A stretch of 43,587 nucleotides of DNA from an uncultured Clostridia bacterium (GTDB lineage Bacteria > Bacillota > Clostridia > TANB77 > CAG-508), in NCBI GenBank assembly GCA_944388735.1, contig CALXJX010000008.1:1-43587 (forward strand), in the 5' to 3' direction. Of the stretch, positions 34,733 through 43,139 are shown piece by piece. The translations under genes were made by a program, and so were the position numbers. Positions within the stretch are counted from its first letter, which is position 1. Every line of letters begins with the position of its first letter. Below the pieces are notes generated by a model, which was given only the letters and a program-made list of their open reading frames with translations, was not told where the DNA came from and did no database searches.

Positions 34733-36022
34733 TTATTTTAGTTTTGCATTTTTTACTAAAAAGTCTAAAGCTTTTTCTGATGTTAATCCTTGTTTAATAT
34801 AATTTCTTACATTTTCATTTTTCAAGAATTCTTCATCATTTTCTCTTCCATAATTTTTAGCCATTTCTTTCAATTTTTCATCAATTTCCTCTTCTGATGC
34901 TTCAATTTTTTCTGCTTTTATAACAGCTTCTAAAGCTAGACGTGATTTAATTCCGTCTATTGCTTGAGGTTCATATTCTTTTCTTAAATCTTCTTGTGTT
35001 TTTCCTAACATTTGAAGATATTGATCTAATTTTAATCCTTGATATGATAATCTTTGTTCCATATCTTTTATCATATTGTCAACTTCTGTTTCTATCATTC
35101 CTGATGGAATATCAACTTTTATATTTTCGCACACTGCTTTTATTACAGCATCTTGTGTTTCATATTTTGCTCTTTCATCATTTTGTTTTTGTTTCTTTTC
35201 TTTTATGCTGTTTTTTAGTTCTTTAAGTGTATCAAATTCGCTTACATCCTTAGCAAATTCATCATCTAATTCTGGTAGTTCCTTTTTCTTTATTTCATGA
35301 ACTTTTACTTTAAATGTTGCATCTTTTCCAGCTAAATTTTTTGAAAAATATTCTTCTGGAAATTTAACATTAATGTCTTTTTCTTCATCTATTTTCATTC
35401 CTATTACTTGGTCTTCAAATCCAGGTATAAATGTATTGCTACCTATTTCTAGTTCATGTCCTTCTGCTTTTCCTCCTTCAAAGGCTTTTCCATCAACAAA
35501 TCCTTCGAAGTCTATTATTGCTATATCTCCGCTTTCTACTGGTCTATCTTCTATTGAGATCAATCTTGAATTATGTTCTTGCATATGTCCTAATTCATGA
35601 TTTATATCTTCATCTGTTACATTATACTCTATTTTTTTGATTTCTATACCTTTATATTTTCCAAGTTCTGCTTCTGGTTTTGTTTGCATTACTGCTGTAA
35701 ATATTAAATCTTGTCCTTTTCCTATTTGTTTTACATCAATATCAGGTCTACTTACAACTTCTAAGTTGTTTTCTTTTACTGCTGTTTCTAATTCATCTGG
35801 TACGACTTCATTGAAAGCATCTTCATAGAAAATTTCATCTCCATAATATTTTTCAACTATATTCATTGGAGCTTTTCCTTTTCTAAATCCTGGTATATTA
35901 AAATATTTTGCACTTTTGAAGTATACCTTTTTTATTGCTTCATCAAATTTTGAAGCTTCGATTGTTATTTCTAGTTTTACCTCATTTGTATTATCTGTTT
36001 TTTCTACTTTACAATTCATCAT
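34733..36022 (-). CDS. tig: Trigger factor (ribosome-associated chaperone, prolyl isomerase)
   Basis: Binds nascent chains at the ribosome exit. The N-terminal ribosome-binding domain has the signature FNIPGFRKGKAPMNIVEKYYG. The FKBP-type isomerase domain follows (GDIAIIDFEGFVDGKAFEGG, FIPGFEDQVIGMKIDEEKDI), then the long helical C-terminal chaperone domain. The length of 429 is normal. Two ATG codons lie in a row; GGAAAGGATT is 7 bases before the first. It is upstream of clpP-clpX in the usual tig-clpP-clpX order, but with an element remnant in the 424-bp gap. Confidence 0.96.
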   Translation of the reverse strand: MMNCKVEKTDNTNEVKLEITIEASKFDEAIKKVYFKSAKYFNIPGFRKGKAPMNIVEKYYGDEIFYEDAFNEVVPDELETAVKENNLEVVSRPDIDVKQIGKGQDLIFTAVMQTKPEAELGKYKGIEIKKIEYNVTDEDINHELGHMQEHNSRLISIEDRPVESGDIAIIDFEGFVDGKAFEGGKAEGHELEIGSNTFIPGFEDQVIGMKIDEEKDINVKFPEEYFSKNLAGKDATFKVKVHEIKKKELPELDDEFAKDVSEFDTLKELKNSIKEKKQKQNDERAKYETQDAVIKAVCENIKVDIPSGMIETEVDNMIKDMEQRLSYQGLKLDQYLQMLGKTQEDLRKEYEPQAIDGIKSRLALEAVIKAEKIEASEEEIDEKLKEMAKNYGRENDEEFLKNENVRNYIKQGLTSEKALDFLVKNAKLK

Positions 36023-36054
36023 TTTTCAATCCTTTCCTTATAATTAGCTTATTT

Positions 36055-36082
36055 ATTATACCACATTTTTCCTATTTTGCAA
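36055..36082 (-). promoter_or_regulatory. Extended -10 promoter of tig
   Basis: Minus-strand TTGCAA (36077-36082), a 16-bp spacer, and TGGTATAAT with a consensus -10 (36055-36060) and a TG extension. Confidence 0.7.
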
Positions 36083-36146
36083 GGAATTTTTGATTTTTTA
36101 CTTATTAATTCATAAAAAATTCACAAAGTTTACTTAAATACTTCTG

Positions 36147-36175
36147 TTGTAACTCTTTAATTAATGTAGTATAAT
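36147..36175 (+). promoter_or_regulatory. SigA-type promoter of the GT51 transglycosylase gene
   Basis: TTGTAA (36147-36152), a 17-bp spacer, and consensus TATAAT (36170-36175), 24 bases before the start codon. Confidence 0.7.
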
Positions 36176-36198
36176 AGAAAAAAATTAGTGAGGTGTTT

Positions 36199-36897
36199 AT
36201 GAAAATTTTTAAAAAAGTTTTAATCATTCTATTAATTGTATTATTAGTACTCGCTAGTATTGCTTTTATTATAGGTTTTAGCAATTACTCAAATGCTTTA
36301 AAGGAAAAGCCTTTAATAGAAAGAGTTGAAGAAGTAACTAGTAAAGAAAATTTTGTATCTTTTGATGATTTACCAGAAGATTATATAAATGCTCTTATTG
36401 CAGTTGAAGATCATCGCTATTATGACCATGGCGCTGTTGATTTTATTGGAATTGCAAGAGCTATTTGGGTTAATATTAAAAATGGTGAACTTCAAGAGGG
36501 CGGTAGTACTATTACTCAACAAGTTGCAAAAAATCTTGTATTTACTCAAGAAGAAACTCTAGATAGAAAATTAGGTGAGTTTTTTGCGGCTTATGATTTA
36601 GAAAAGAATTATAGTAAGAATGAAATTTTTGCTTTATATGTTAATTCTTCTTACTTTGGTGATGGCTACTACGGAATTTATGATGCAAGTATGGGGTATT
36701 ATAATAAAGAACCTAAAGATTTGAATTTAGATGAAGCTTCTATGCTTGCAGGTGTTCCTAATGCTCCTTCTGTTTATGCACCGACTGTCAATATGAATTT
36801 AGCTAGAAAGAGACAAGCTCATGTATTAAATGCTATGGTTGAATATGGTTATATTTCTCAAGATGAAGCAGATTCTATTATTAATACTAGTGAATGA
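36199..36897 (+). CDS. Monofunctional peptidoglycan glycosyltransferase (GT51)
   Basis: Polymerises lipid II into glycan strands. There is one N-terminal helix (VLIILLIVLLVLASIAFIIG), then the GT51 domain with the catalytic Glu in IAVEDHRYYDHGAVDFIGIA, the motif GGSTITQQVAKNLVF, the RKLGEFFAAYDLEKNYSKNE segment with the second Glu, and YFGDGYYGIYDAS. No transpeptidase domain follows, so at 232 residues it is the MtgA-like single-function form. AGTGAGGTG precedes the ATG at 36199; a GTG two codons earlier overlaps the ribosome site. Confidence 0.92.
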   Translation: MKIFKKVLIILLIVLLVLASIAFIIGFSNYSNALKEKPLIERVEEVTSKENFVSFDDLPEDYINALIAVEDHRYYDHGAVDFIGIARAIWVNIKNGELQEGGSTITQQVAKNLVFTQEETLDRKLGEFFAAYDLEKNYSKNEIFALYVNSSYFGDGYYGIYDASMGYYNKEPKDLNLDEASMLAGVPNAPSVYAPTVNMNLARKRQAHVLNAMVEYGYISQDEADSIINTSE

Positions 36898-36972
36898 AAT
36901 ACTAGTAAATATTACACTCCTAATGGGTAGTTATTGTTTCACTTCATTTTATGACATTAAAATATAATTTAA

Positions 36973-37016
36973 GAATCTCTCCTATTATAGTTTTTCAATA
37001 GGAGGGATTTTTTTTA
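36973..37016 (+). terminator. Terminator after the transglycosylase gene
   Basis: AATCTCTCCTATT pairs with AATAGGAGGGATT around a 10-base loop and is followed by TTTTTTT. This is a textbook rho-independent terminator. Confidence 0.85.
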
Positions 37017-37141
37017 ATTTTTGACATATATATTGTATGTAAAACTAAATTTGAATGATTTAGATTATGTATATTAATTTAAAGTTATTATAGTTTATGA
37101 TTAGTATTTATACTGTATTTAAGAGAGGATTTGATTTTGAT

Positions 37142-37924
37142 ATGCAGATTTTTCTTTTAAAGAAAAAATTTATTGTCATTTTTATTGCACTTTTTCTAAT
37201 TTTTTTATTAGTTTTTCTTTATTTTCAGCCATCCTTTTCTTTTGCTTTTGAACTTACTACAAACGCTATATTAGATAATAACTTTAAGGAAAAACTTTCT
37301 ACATTAACTAAAAATGATGAAAAATATGCTTATCTTACTTTTGATGATGGTCCTACTCTTAAAGCCACTGGAAAAATTTTAGATATTTTGAAAGAAGAAC
37401 AGGTAAAGGCTACTTTTTTTGTGATTGGCAAATATGTTAAAAATCACCCTGAATTAGTAAAGCGTGCATTTAATGAAGGGCATTATATTGCCAATCATGG
37501 TTATAGCCATAATAATGCTAGACTTTACGAGAGTGATTCTAGTTTTATTCAAGAAATTCAAGATACTGATGCTGAAATCGGCAAGGCTCTTGGTATTGAT
37601 AATTATTGTTCTCATGTCTTTCGCTTTCCTAACGGTTATATGTCTTCTAGCTACAAATCTCAAAAAAAACATGCTATTGAACTTCTTTCTAAATTAAATT
37701 ATGTATATGTTGACTGGAATTGCTTGAATAACGATTCCGTTAAAAAGTATTCTAATTATCAATTGCTTGATAATTTAAAGAAGTCCGCTTCTAACAAAGG
37801 GACTCTTATCGTTTTGATGCATGATTCTTCTGATGTCAATGACACTCCTTCTGTTTTGAAGGATTCTATTTCTTACCTTAAATCTCAGGGTTATGAGTTT
37901 AGGAATTTTTATGATTGTTTATAA
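37142..37924 (+). CDS. Membrane-anchored polysaccharide deacetylase (NodB domain)
   Basis: A CE4 esterase that probably removes acetyl groups from peptidoglycan or another surface glycan. An N-terminal helix (KFIVIFIALFLIFLLVFLYF) is followed by the NodB domain: motif 1 YLTFDDGPT with the catalytic and metal Asp, motif 2 HGYSH (the usual HxxxH metal ligands), motif 3 FRFPNGYMS (usually RxPxG), motif 4 YVDWNCLNND, and motif 5 LIVLMHDSS. The start is uncertain: the ATG at 37142 has GAGAGG 13 bases upstream; the ATG at 37097 has none. It is convergent with the DUF262 gene. Confidence 0.88.
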   Translation: MQIFLLKKKFIVIFIALFLIFLLVFLYFQPSFSFAFELTTNAILDNNFKEKLSTLTKNDEKYAYLTFDDGPTLKATGKILDILKEEQVKATFFVIGKYVKNHPELVKRAFNEGHYIANHGYSHNNARLYESDSSFIQEIQDTDAEIGKALGIDNYCSHVFRFPNGYMSSSYKSQKKHAIELLSKLNYVYVDWNCLNNDSVKKYSNYQLLDNLKKSASNKGTLIVLMHDSSDVNDTPSVLKDSISYLKSQGYEFRNFYDCL

Positions 37925-37950
37925 TTTTAAACCTTTCCTGTTACTGATAT

Positions 37951-39723
37951 TTACATTTCTATATCTCTACTAATATCTGTGTTTTCCTTATCATTATATT
38001 CAAATCCAAATATTTTATATAGCTTTTTCTTTAATATTTTTCTTCTAGCAGTATAAAATTCTAAAAAATCCTTTGATTCTGTATAAATATAATTTCCATT
38101 ATCATCTTTTGGACAATCTTGTGGAATATTTTGAATAGGATCTTCTGCTATCCAATCTTTCAATTCCTCTTTACTTTTTCTTAGATTTTTACTTGCTGGT
38201 ATCAATTGTATATTAGCTAATTTGTCCTTATAATATTTAAAATTATCATTATCTTTAAGTAATGCTGCTGGGTGCATATGATCTTGATGGAAATCCATTC
38301 CATTATCCATTCCTTCTCTTATTAAAGATAACACTAAATAAGTATATTGTCCTTTATTTAATTTAAACCAATTGTCAATTTCATCTTCATCTATTTCAAA
38401 GTCATTTCTTCCGCTTGAAAATCCCTCAAGTTGCTTTAAATTAAACTTTTTATTTTTCAATTCGAATTTTTCTTCATCTATAACTAGTTTTTTTCTAACA
38501 TCTTTCAATGTAGAATTACTAGCCCCACCAAATACTTGCTTTAATTGAGCTATTATAAAATATTTAAATAATTCATTTTTTATATATGGTTCTTTGTAAT
38601 CTCCACCTTTATATGTATAATATATTATTGGCATAATTGCATTATATGATGTAATATTACTATCATTAAATTTTCTCTCTTCTAATAAATCTACTGTTCT
38701 ATTGAATGCCCATTCGATTTTTTCCCAATTATTTTTTATTTTTTCAATTGTATTTTCATTTTTAAAGTTACCTACTTTCATATCTAATGGCCTATCCAAT
38801 AAATATAAACATGTTCTCATTATGTAATCTATATCAAATTTGAATATTCCACCTTTTTCTTTTCTATTTAAATCATCTATTAAATTATCAATTTTTTCTC
38901 TTCCATCATCCCATGAAGATATAATTGTTGAAAACAACAAATCTGATTTTTGAAGGACTTGCCCTCCACTATTTACTCTAACAAATAGTTCTAATACCAT
39001 ATCCATATCTTTTGTCCTTATTAGATAATATGGCACTCTGTTTTCATCATTAAAAGTATCTGATACATGTTTTATATTCTCGAATACTCTTAATATATAT
39101 TCATTAGGAATATTTATTGTTTTTATATAATTTTCTATATCTGAATCTTTAATGTCTCTTATTTCGTTAATTGGTCTCCAAAATTTCTTTTCGTATTCTT
39201 CTTTTTCTTCTTCTTTGACAAATGCTATATCATAAAATAGTTCGTCTTCTTCTTTATTTTTTTCTGGTCGATTTATAAGATTTATATATAGGATTTTTTT
39301 GGTTAAATCTTTATTTTTTCCAAATTTGCTTTTCTTTGTTTCTATCCATCCATGTATTGCTATGTTTAATGCTGTTAATCTTTGTTGTCCATCTAGTACA
39401 GCAATATAGTCTTCTATTTTAGGTTCGAAGTCTTCTATTTTTTCGTTTTTATTTATTTCTCTATCATTAAATTTGTTAATAAATTTATAAAATGAAAAAT
39501 TTTTTTTGTTTTCTATTAGGAATTTTCCGTCTAGTTCCCAAAATAGAAACATTCCAATAGGATACCCTATTAATATTGAGTCTATGAATTTTAACATTTT
39601 TTCTTCGTTCCATACAAATTTTCTTTGTATCGCTGGCAACATTATTCTATGGTTGTTATTTATTTTTTTTAGTATTTCGTTTATTGATTTTCTATCAAAT
39701 TTGCTTTTATTTACATTATCCAT
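37951..39723 (-). CDS. DUF262/DUF1524 protein (GmrSD-type, putative defence nuclease)
   Basis: GmrSD-type proteins are type IV restriction enzymes that cut modified phage DNA; DUF262 is a ParB-like nucleotide-using domain and DUF1524 an HNH nuclease. Here the N-terminal DUF262 shows PAIQRKFVWNEEKMLKFIDS, GYPIGMFLFWEL and the key motif VLDGQQRLTALNIAIHG. The C-terminus has a His-Asp-His cluster, HQDHMHPAALLKD, followed by NLRKSKEELKDW, as expected for the HNH part. The length of 590 fits the single-chain form. AAAGGAG precedes the ATG. It opens a defence-like region. Target specificity is unknown. Confidence 0.82.
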   Translation of the reverse strand: MDNVNKSKFDRKSINEILKKINNNHRIMLPAIQRKFVWNEEKMLKFIDSILIGYPIGMFLFWELDGKFLIENKKNFSFYKFINKFNDREINKNEKIEDFEPKIEDYIAVLDGQQRLTALNIAIHGWIETKKSKFGKNKDLTKKILYINLINRPEKNKEEDELFYDIAFVKEEEKEEYEKKFWRPINEIRDIKDSDIENYIKTINIPNEYILRVFENIKHVSDTFNDENRVPYYLIRTKDMDMVLELFVRVNSGGQVLQKSDLLFSTIISSWDDGREKIDNLIDDLNRKEKGGIFKFDIDYIMRTCLYLLDRPLDMKVGNFKNENTIEKIKNNWEKIEWAFNRTVDLLEERKFNDSNITSYNAIMPIIYYTYKGGDYKEPYIKNELFKYFIIAQLKQVFGGASNSTLKDVRKKLVIDEEKFELKNKKFNLKQLEGFSSGRNDFEIDEDEIDNWFKLNKGQYTYLVLSLIREGMDNGMDFHQDHMHPAALLKDNDNFKYYKDKLANIQLIPASKNLRKSKEELKDWIAEDPIQNIPQDCPKDDNGNYIYTESKDFLEFYTARRKILKKKLYKIFGFEYNDKENTDISRDIEM

Positions 39724-40043
39724 TTTTTTCTCCTTTTTTATATTTTTTACGTCTTTATAATATTATATATAATGTTTTTTTTGCAATATTTTTTTATTTT
39801 TTCTTCTATTCTTTTTTCTTTTCTATTTCTTTGTTGTGCATTTTCTATTTGAATTTGTTACCTTCGGGTTATGAGTAAAGCTCACAAAGTATTGGTAAAT
39901 CTAGCTTTGAGGTGTATTCGTTGGTATATTTGGTGTGCCCAATTTTTTAACTTTGTAAATTTATGTGATTTTGGGTTAATTTTTGTGGGTTGTGTGCCCA
40001 TTTTGAGCCCAATTATTTTAATAAATTTATGGAGGTTTTGATT
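39724..40043. other. Intergenic stretch upstream of the small rightward gene
   Basis: About 320 bp without a gene. GTGTGCCCAATTTT (around 39929) and GTGTGCCCATTTT (around 39992) are short direct repeats, with GAGCCCAATTATTTT just after the second. They may be regulatory, but no promoter stands out. Confidence 0.3.
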
Positions 40044-40337
40044 ATGAATAATTTTAGAGAAGTTAATGATGATATTTTAAAAGAATGGTTAAGTTTTAGA
40101 GAGGAATCAATTTCTGGTAGGCTCACAAAAGAAGATAAAAAACATTATATTAATTTTGATGAGATTGCTGCAAATATTTTAAGAAATGTTCCTAAACAGA
40201 ATCAAAAGTATGTAAAAAATCAATTAGATAGACTTGATAAGAATTTTATAGATTATCTTTGCTATTGGAATGAGAAGTATTATAGGAATGGTTTTGTTGA
40301 TGGTTCCCAGTTAGTTATGGGATATTTTGATGAATAG
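40044..40337 (+). CDS. Small acidic-basic helical protein of unknown function
   Basis: A 97-residue soluble protein that I cannot name. It looks all helical: LKEWLSFREESISGRLTKED, then NILRNVPKQNQKYVKNQLDR, and an aromatic C-terminus, YLCYWNEKYYRNGFVDGSQL. The last part recalls small proteins found near phage and mobile genes in Clostridia, a loose impression only. GGAGG before the ATG at 40044 fixes the start; the frame runs further up (39990) without a ribosome site. It is followed by its own strong terminator. It stands between defence-like genes, on the opposite strand to both. Confidence 0.7.
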   Translation: MNNFREVNDDILKEWLSFREESISGRLTKEDKKHYINFDEIAANILRNVPKQNQKYVKNQLDRLDKNFIDYLCYWNEKYYRNGFVDGSQLVMGYFDE

Positions 40338-40346
40338 CTAAACTTA

Positions 40347-40388
40347 ATCCAAAGTTTTTTCAGAATTTTGAAAAAACTTTGGATTTTT
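40347..40388 (+). terminator. Terminator after the small rightward gene
   Basis: ATCCAAAGTTTTTTCA pairs with TGAAAAAACTTTGGAT around a loop of about 6 bases, followed by TTTTT. The stem is perfect. Confidence 0.9.
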
Positions 40389-40466
40389 ATATACTTTTTT
40401 CGCATTTGAAAAATATATAAATAATAAATATACAACAAAAGTTATTCGAAAGTAAAGAGAATGTTC

Positions 40467-40688
40467 CTAATGAGCCTTTTTTATTTCTGCATTAATGTCA
40501 TTTATCATTTTTTGTATTTGTTCCTTTTCTTCTTCAGTTATATTGTTTCCATAGTTTATTTTTTCTACTTTTTCACCTTCATATATCATATTTATAAATT
40601 TAATATATTCAAATTTTTCTTTATTTCCATCTTCTTTTATAATATTTAATTTATATTGGTCTTTAATTTTATCTATACTTAATTGCAT
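40467..40688 (-). CDS. Small partner protein of the PHP-ATPase
   Basis: A 73-residue charged protein of unknown family, with a short beta-like N-terminus (MQLSIDKIKDQYKLNIIKED) and a helical C-terminus (EEEKEQIQKMINDINAEIKK). Its ATG is two bases past the stop codon of the PHP-ATPase gene, and its GGAGG lies inside the end of that gene, so the two are translated together. This tight link suggests a subunit or small regulator of the ATPase, which is an inference. Confidence 0.7.
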   Translation of the reverse strand: MQLSIDKIKDQYKLNIIKEDGNKEKFEYIKFINMIYEGEKVEKINYGNNITEEEKEQIQKMINDINAEIKKAH

Positions 40689-40690
40689 AT

Positions 40691-43006
40691 TTATTCCTCC
40701 CTATATTTTTTAAAATTATATTTTTTGAATCTTTTCTTTATGGCTTTTTTTCCTCCGTCAGTTATTTCTGCTATATAGTCTATTACTAATTTATCATCAA
40801 TCATTCCTTCTAATTTAGCTGATCTTATAACTATTTTATTATCTATATTTCTACATAATACAATATTTTGAGCATCTCCAAGCATAGGTATTGTGGCATT
40901 ATGTGATACCATTATAATTTGTTTATTTCTTTTTGCTGTCTTTATTGCTTTTATCAAATCTTGATTGATATATGTATTAGCTAAATTATCTTCTGGCTGA
41001 TCTATTATTAGTGGTGCAGTATCTTCATTGTATTTAAGCATTATATCTAATATAATTGCTGTTTTCCAACCAGGACTTAAACTATCAAAATCTTTTCCAT
41101 TATATCCTATAATTTTATATATCTTTTTATTTTTTTCTATTATATCTGCATATAATTTCTGGTTTAATTCTTCATAAGTTTTTACTTTACTAGTAAGAAA
41201 ATTAATTGAATATAAATCTTCTGGTGTTAAACTTTCTAAACTTTTATCTTTTTTTGTTTTCAAATAATTGCAAATTATAGAACTCAGTATTTCCTTACTT
41301 AATTTTAAATTATTTTTTATATATAGTTTATTATCATCAAAATCTCTTGTAATAGTTTCTACTTCTAAATTTATATTAGATAATTTTTCTATATTTTCTT
41401 TAAATCTTTCTTTTCCTACGATATAATTTTTTATTGCATTTGTTAATTTTTTTCTACTAGTTAATATTTTATTATTAGCTGTATTTGCTTTATTAATTTT
41501 TTTGTCATACTCATCCTGATTTTTTTGTATTATTTTTCTAATTTTTTCTTGAAATTTATATTTTGATTTTAAATATTCTATTTCTTTTATAACACTATCA
41601 AAAGGTGTCATATCTCTATTGTAATATAATTTATTATTTTTCAATTTTGTTTTTATTTCTTTAATTTGATTAGCATCTTGCATAGCTTCTTCTTGAATAT
41701 ATTTTATGTTTTCTAATACATTATCATCTACATTAAATATCTCAATAATATTTTGTTCAACTAATCCTTTTGTTACTAAATTATAAATTGCTGGAATCTT
41801 TTTTATTGTTTCTTCCGCTTTCTTTACTTTTTTCACATTAGTTAATACATCATTAATGATAGTTTTAACATTAGTCAACTCTTTATCTATCAACTCTTGT
41901 TTATATTCTTCTTCTGGAAACAAATCTTTTACTATAGGAATCATATTTAATTCATTATTATTTTTTACTTTTTCAGTTATAAAATTTTGTTCTATATAAT
42001 ATGGCTCTGCTCCTAATGCATCTTCAATTTCAATTTCCGAAACTCCAAAATCAACTTCATAATTACTATTATCTTCTTTTTTTATTTTTTTCATTATACT
42101 ATCAACAAATAAAGTTTTTCCTGAAGATGATTCTCCGATTACTACATTTAGTCCTTGAGTTAGTTCAACATCTATATCTATCTTTTCATTTTTTAATTTT
42201 ATATTTTTTATTATATTATAATCATCTATAGTTGGATTAATTGCATACTCTAATCTGCTATCTTCAGATAAAGCTAACTTTAATCCTCTAAAATCAGGAT
42301 TAGCATACATCCAAGTAGGTACGAATTCACTTGCTTCATCCGATTTAGCAGCTGGATATTTTGTCGGATTGTAATTATCAGAACCTGTAATTAAATTTAC
42401 AAAACTTCCTATTCCTAATTTTTTTAAATATTCTTTAGTATCTTCTAATCCTTTATTACTTCTTGCTGAAAATCCTTCTATTTGATTATAATATATGGTT
42501 CTTTCTATTGTTTCATCGCATGTGGAATTAGGGTCTATCGATGTTTCAAAAGTAGCATGATTTTGTCCTCCATGCGGAATTAATATAAAATCATAATTTT
42601 CAAACGAATTTATTATTTTATCTATTTTAGGAATACTTTTATCCATTTTTTCTACTAATTTTTTGGGATACAGTTTATCTAATATTTCATTCAAGCTATC
42701 TATTTCTTTATCGTTAATATTATTAATATCAAAATAAATATGACAGTGATACGCTGGCTTTGTTTCATGATTTTTTATATGTAACTCTGTGCCTAAAATA
42801 ATCTTTATATTTTTTTGATTTTTATTTATAAATTTTAAATATGCATCTTTGTTTATTGTATTGTGATCAGTTAATGATATTAGAGCTTTCCTTCCATTTG
42901 CTTTTTTATTTATATTTTTTAGTAGCTCATCTATATTATAGTTTTTATTTAAATTGTCTGCATTATCAGATGTATGAATATGTAAATCAACATATATTGC
43001 TTCCAT
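40691..43006 (-). CDS. PHP-domain and ABC/SMC-type ATPase, putative defence protein
   Basis: The N-terminal PHP phosphoesterase/nuclease-like domain (about 1-240) shows VDLHIHTSDNADN, LTDHNTINKDAYL, LGTELHI and ILIPHGGQNHA, with most metal-binding His/Asp in place. The ATPase follows: Walker A VVIGESSSGKTLFVDSI, a long coiled middle (about 380-610), an ABC-signature-like LSPGWKTAIILDIML, Walker B APLIIDQPEDNL and the switch His IIMVSHNATIPML. This build resembles PHP-linked AAA-like ATPases (TrlF/Spaf_1101-type labels, as I recall) in defence loci. The start at 43006 follows GGAGGGG. It is coupled to the small gene downstream and lies downstream of the broken RloB gene. Confidence 0.82.
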   Translation of the reverse strand: MEAIYVDLHIHTSDNADNLNKNYNIDELLKNINKKANGRKALISLTDHNTINKDAYLKFINKNQKNIKIILGTELHIKNHETKPAYHCHIYFDINNINDKEIDSLNEILDKLYPKKLVEKMDKSIPKIDKIINSFENYDFILIPHGGQNHATFETSIDPNSTCDETIERTIYYNQIEGFSARSNKGLEDTKEYLKKLGIGSFVNLITGSDNYNPTKYPAAKSDEASEFVPTWMYANPDFRGLKLALSEDSRLEYAINPTIDDYNIIKNIKLKNEKIDIDVELTQGLNVVIGESSSGKTLFVDSIMKKIKKEDNSNYEVDFGVSEIEIEDALGAEPYYIEQNFITEKVKNNNELNMIPIVKDLFPEEEYKQELIDKELTNVKTIINDVLTNVKKVKKAEETIKKIPAIYNLVTKGLVEQNIIEIFNVDDNVLENIKYIQEEAMQDANQIKEIKTKLKNNKLYYNRDMTPFDSVIKEIEYLKSKYKFQEKIRKIIQKNQDEYDKKINKANTANNKILTSRKKLTNAIKNYIVGKERFKENIEKLSNINLEVETITRDFDDNKLYIKNNLKLSKEILSSIICNYLKTKKDKSLESLTPEDLYSINFLTSKVKTYEELNQKLYADIIEKNKKIYKIIGYNGKDFDSLSPGWKTAIILDIMLKYNEDTAPLIIDQPEDNLANTYINQDLIKAIKTAKRNKQIIMVSHNATIPMLGDAQNIVLCRNIDNKIVIRSAKLEGMIDDKLVIDYIAEITDGGKKAIKKRFKKYNFKKYREE

Positions 43007-43073
43007 ATAATCCCCTCCACTCAATATTTATATCACAATCTATTAGCATATTTTGTCGAAACTTGTCTTTTAT

Positions 43074-43128
43074 TATCAAAAAAGCAAAATAATCCTGTAA
43101 CTTTTAATTACTCTCATACTTTGCTTTT
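43074..43128 (-). terminator. Weak terminator after the RloB remnant
   Basis: On the minus strand AAAAGCAAA pairs with TTTGCTTTT across about 31 bases, running into TTTTTTGATA. The large loop makes it weak. Confidence 0.45.
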
Positions 43129-43139
43129 CTTATGTAAAA

